Origin: Pirellulales bacterium
Lineage (GTDB): Bacteria > Planctomycetota > Planctomycetia > Pirellulales > Thermoguttaceae
Assembly: GCA_030642635.1 (NCBI GenBank)
Contig: DAOWNK010000184.1
Location: 1-6,579, forward strand
Length of the DNA stretch: 6,579 nucleotides
Direction: 5' to 3'
Part shown: positions 6,094 to 6,579 of the stretch, one piece after another
Position numbering within the stretch: the first letter of the stretch is position 1
Layout of the letters: every line of letters begins with the position of its first letter
Notes under the pieces: model-generated
What the model was told of the DNA's origin: nothing
The model's database searches: none
What the model saw: only the letters and a program-made list of their open reading frames with translations
Translations under genes and position numbers: made by a program

Positions 6094-6579
6094 ATGATCG
6101 ACTCGTTCGATCCGTATCATCGCTGGCTTGGTATCCGGCTGGAGGAACAGCCGCCGAATCACTATCGGTTGCTCGGGATTCAAGAGTTCGAGGACAACCC
6201 GGACGTAATCGAGGCGGCCGCCGACCGCCAGATGGCCCATCTTCACACCTACCAGTCGGGCCGACACGCAGAACAGTCGCAAAAGCTGCTCAACGAGGTG
6301 GCCTCTGCACGGGTGTGCTTGTTGAATCCGGAAAAGAAGGCCGGCTACGACCGCAACTTGCGGAAACACCTCGCCGTCAAGGCGTCTATACCGCCGATGC
6401 CGCCGCCTGCAAAACCAGCCCAAGCCAAATTGGTAAATGCAGAACCGGTTGCTGAAGAACATGCCTGGACACAATCGATCGTGCCTGCCGAGTCTGGCAA
6501 GTATCTATCCGCCGCCACCATACGCCGTGCCGTAGGGAAACGATCTTCAATACCGTTTATTATCTCCGGCGCGGCGTTC
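6094..6579 (+). CDS. Protein with N-terminal degenerate J-like domain, 3' end outside the window
   Basis: The frame starts at ATG 6094, the first start after an in-frame TAA at 6079, and runs open through the window end (162 residues seen). Residues 5-92 form a module familiar from many planctomycete proteins: FDPYHRWLGI, then HYRLLGI as J-domain helix I, a helix rich in Ala and Asp (37-50), and a last helix ending LLNPEKKAGYD (76-86), which closely resembles the end of a DnaJ J-domain. The HPD tripeptide needed to stimulate DnaK is absent; the loop reads HTYQSG (51-56). A Pro/Ala-rich linker (99-112) follows, and the final residues (PFIISGAAF) may begin a membrane helix. In related proteins the module precedes varied domains, so the function of the complete protein is unknown. 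No strong Shine-Dalgarno sequence is visible. The gap, repeat and possible promoter upstream suggest it is not part of the exbB/exbD operon. Confidence 0.88.
   Translation, partial: MIDSFDPYHRWLGIRLEEQPPNHYRLLGIQEFEDNPDVIEAAADRQMAHLHTYQSGRHAEQSQKLLNEVASARVCLLNPEKKAGYDRNLRKHLAVKASIPPMPPPAKPAQAKLVNAEPVAEEHAWTQSIVPAESGKYLSAATIRRAVGKRSSIPFIISGAAF

Overview
The window reads as chromosomal DNA from a GC-rich member of the Planctomycetota. This is inferred from three things: a signal-peptide-bearing ExbB homologue next to an ExbD homologue, a large protein ending in a squalene-cyclase-like toroid of a type familiar from planctomycete genomes, and a final gene that opens with the degenerate J-like module (FDPYHRWLGI, then HYRLLGI) common in that phylum. 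Class or order cannot be told from the sequence. All supported genes are on the + strand.

Layout. Positions 3-1715 hold the 3' part of a gene for a protein made almost wholly of tetratricopeptide repeats. After 33 bases comes a MotA/TolQ/ExbB-family proton-channel subunit (1749-2672), then an ExbD/TolR-family subunit (2740-3195), then an 888-residue membrane-anchored protein (3266-5932). The last combines three N-terminal membrane helices, a long proline-rich charged linker and a C-terminal alpha/alpha-toroid (prenyltransferase/squalene-oxidase-repeat) domain. These four genes look like one operon. A 161-base gap with a structured repeat and a possible promoter precedes a fifth gene (6094 to the window end), cut off by the edge.

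How they may work together. ExbB and ExbD homologues form inner-membrane channels that use the proton motive force to move a third partner (TonB or TolA) reaching into the periplasm. No ordinary tonB or tolA is visible here. The 888-residue protein has the matching architecture: its third membrane helix carries an SxxxH motif (S92, H96) at the place where TonB and TolA carry theirs, and a TonB-like Pro/Glu-rich linker follows. I infer that it is the energy-coupled partner, with a toroid in place of the usual TonB or TolA C-terminal domain. The TPR protein would be an envelope accessory, comparable in context to CpoB/YbgF of Tol-Pal. This is the most interesting feature of the window.

Repeats. 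The three junctions downstream of the exbB-like gene each hold a different repeat. They are inverted heptamer arrays around the exbB-like stop codon, a heptamer array plus two identical 22-base palindromes that also encode the last residues of the ExbD-like protein, and a multi-stem element after the 888-residue gene. No tRNA, rRNA, CRISPR array, transposase or origin was seen.
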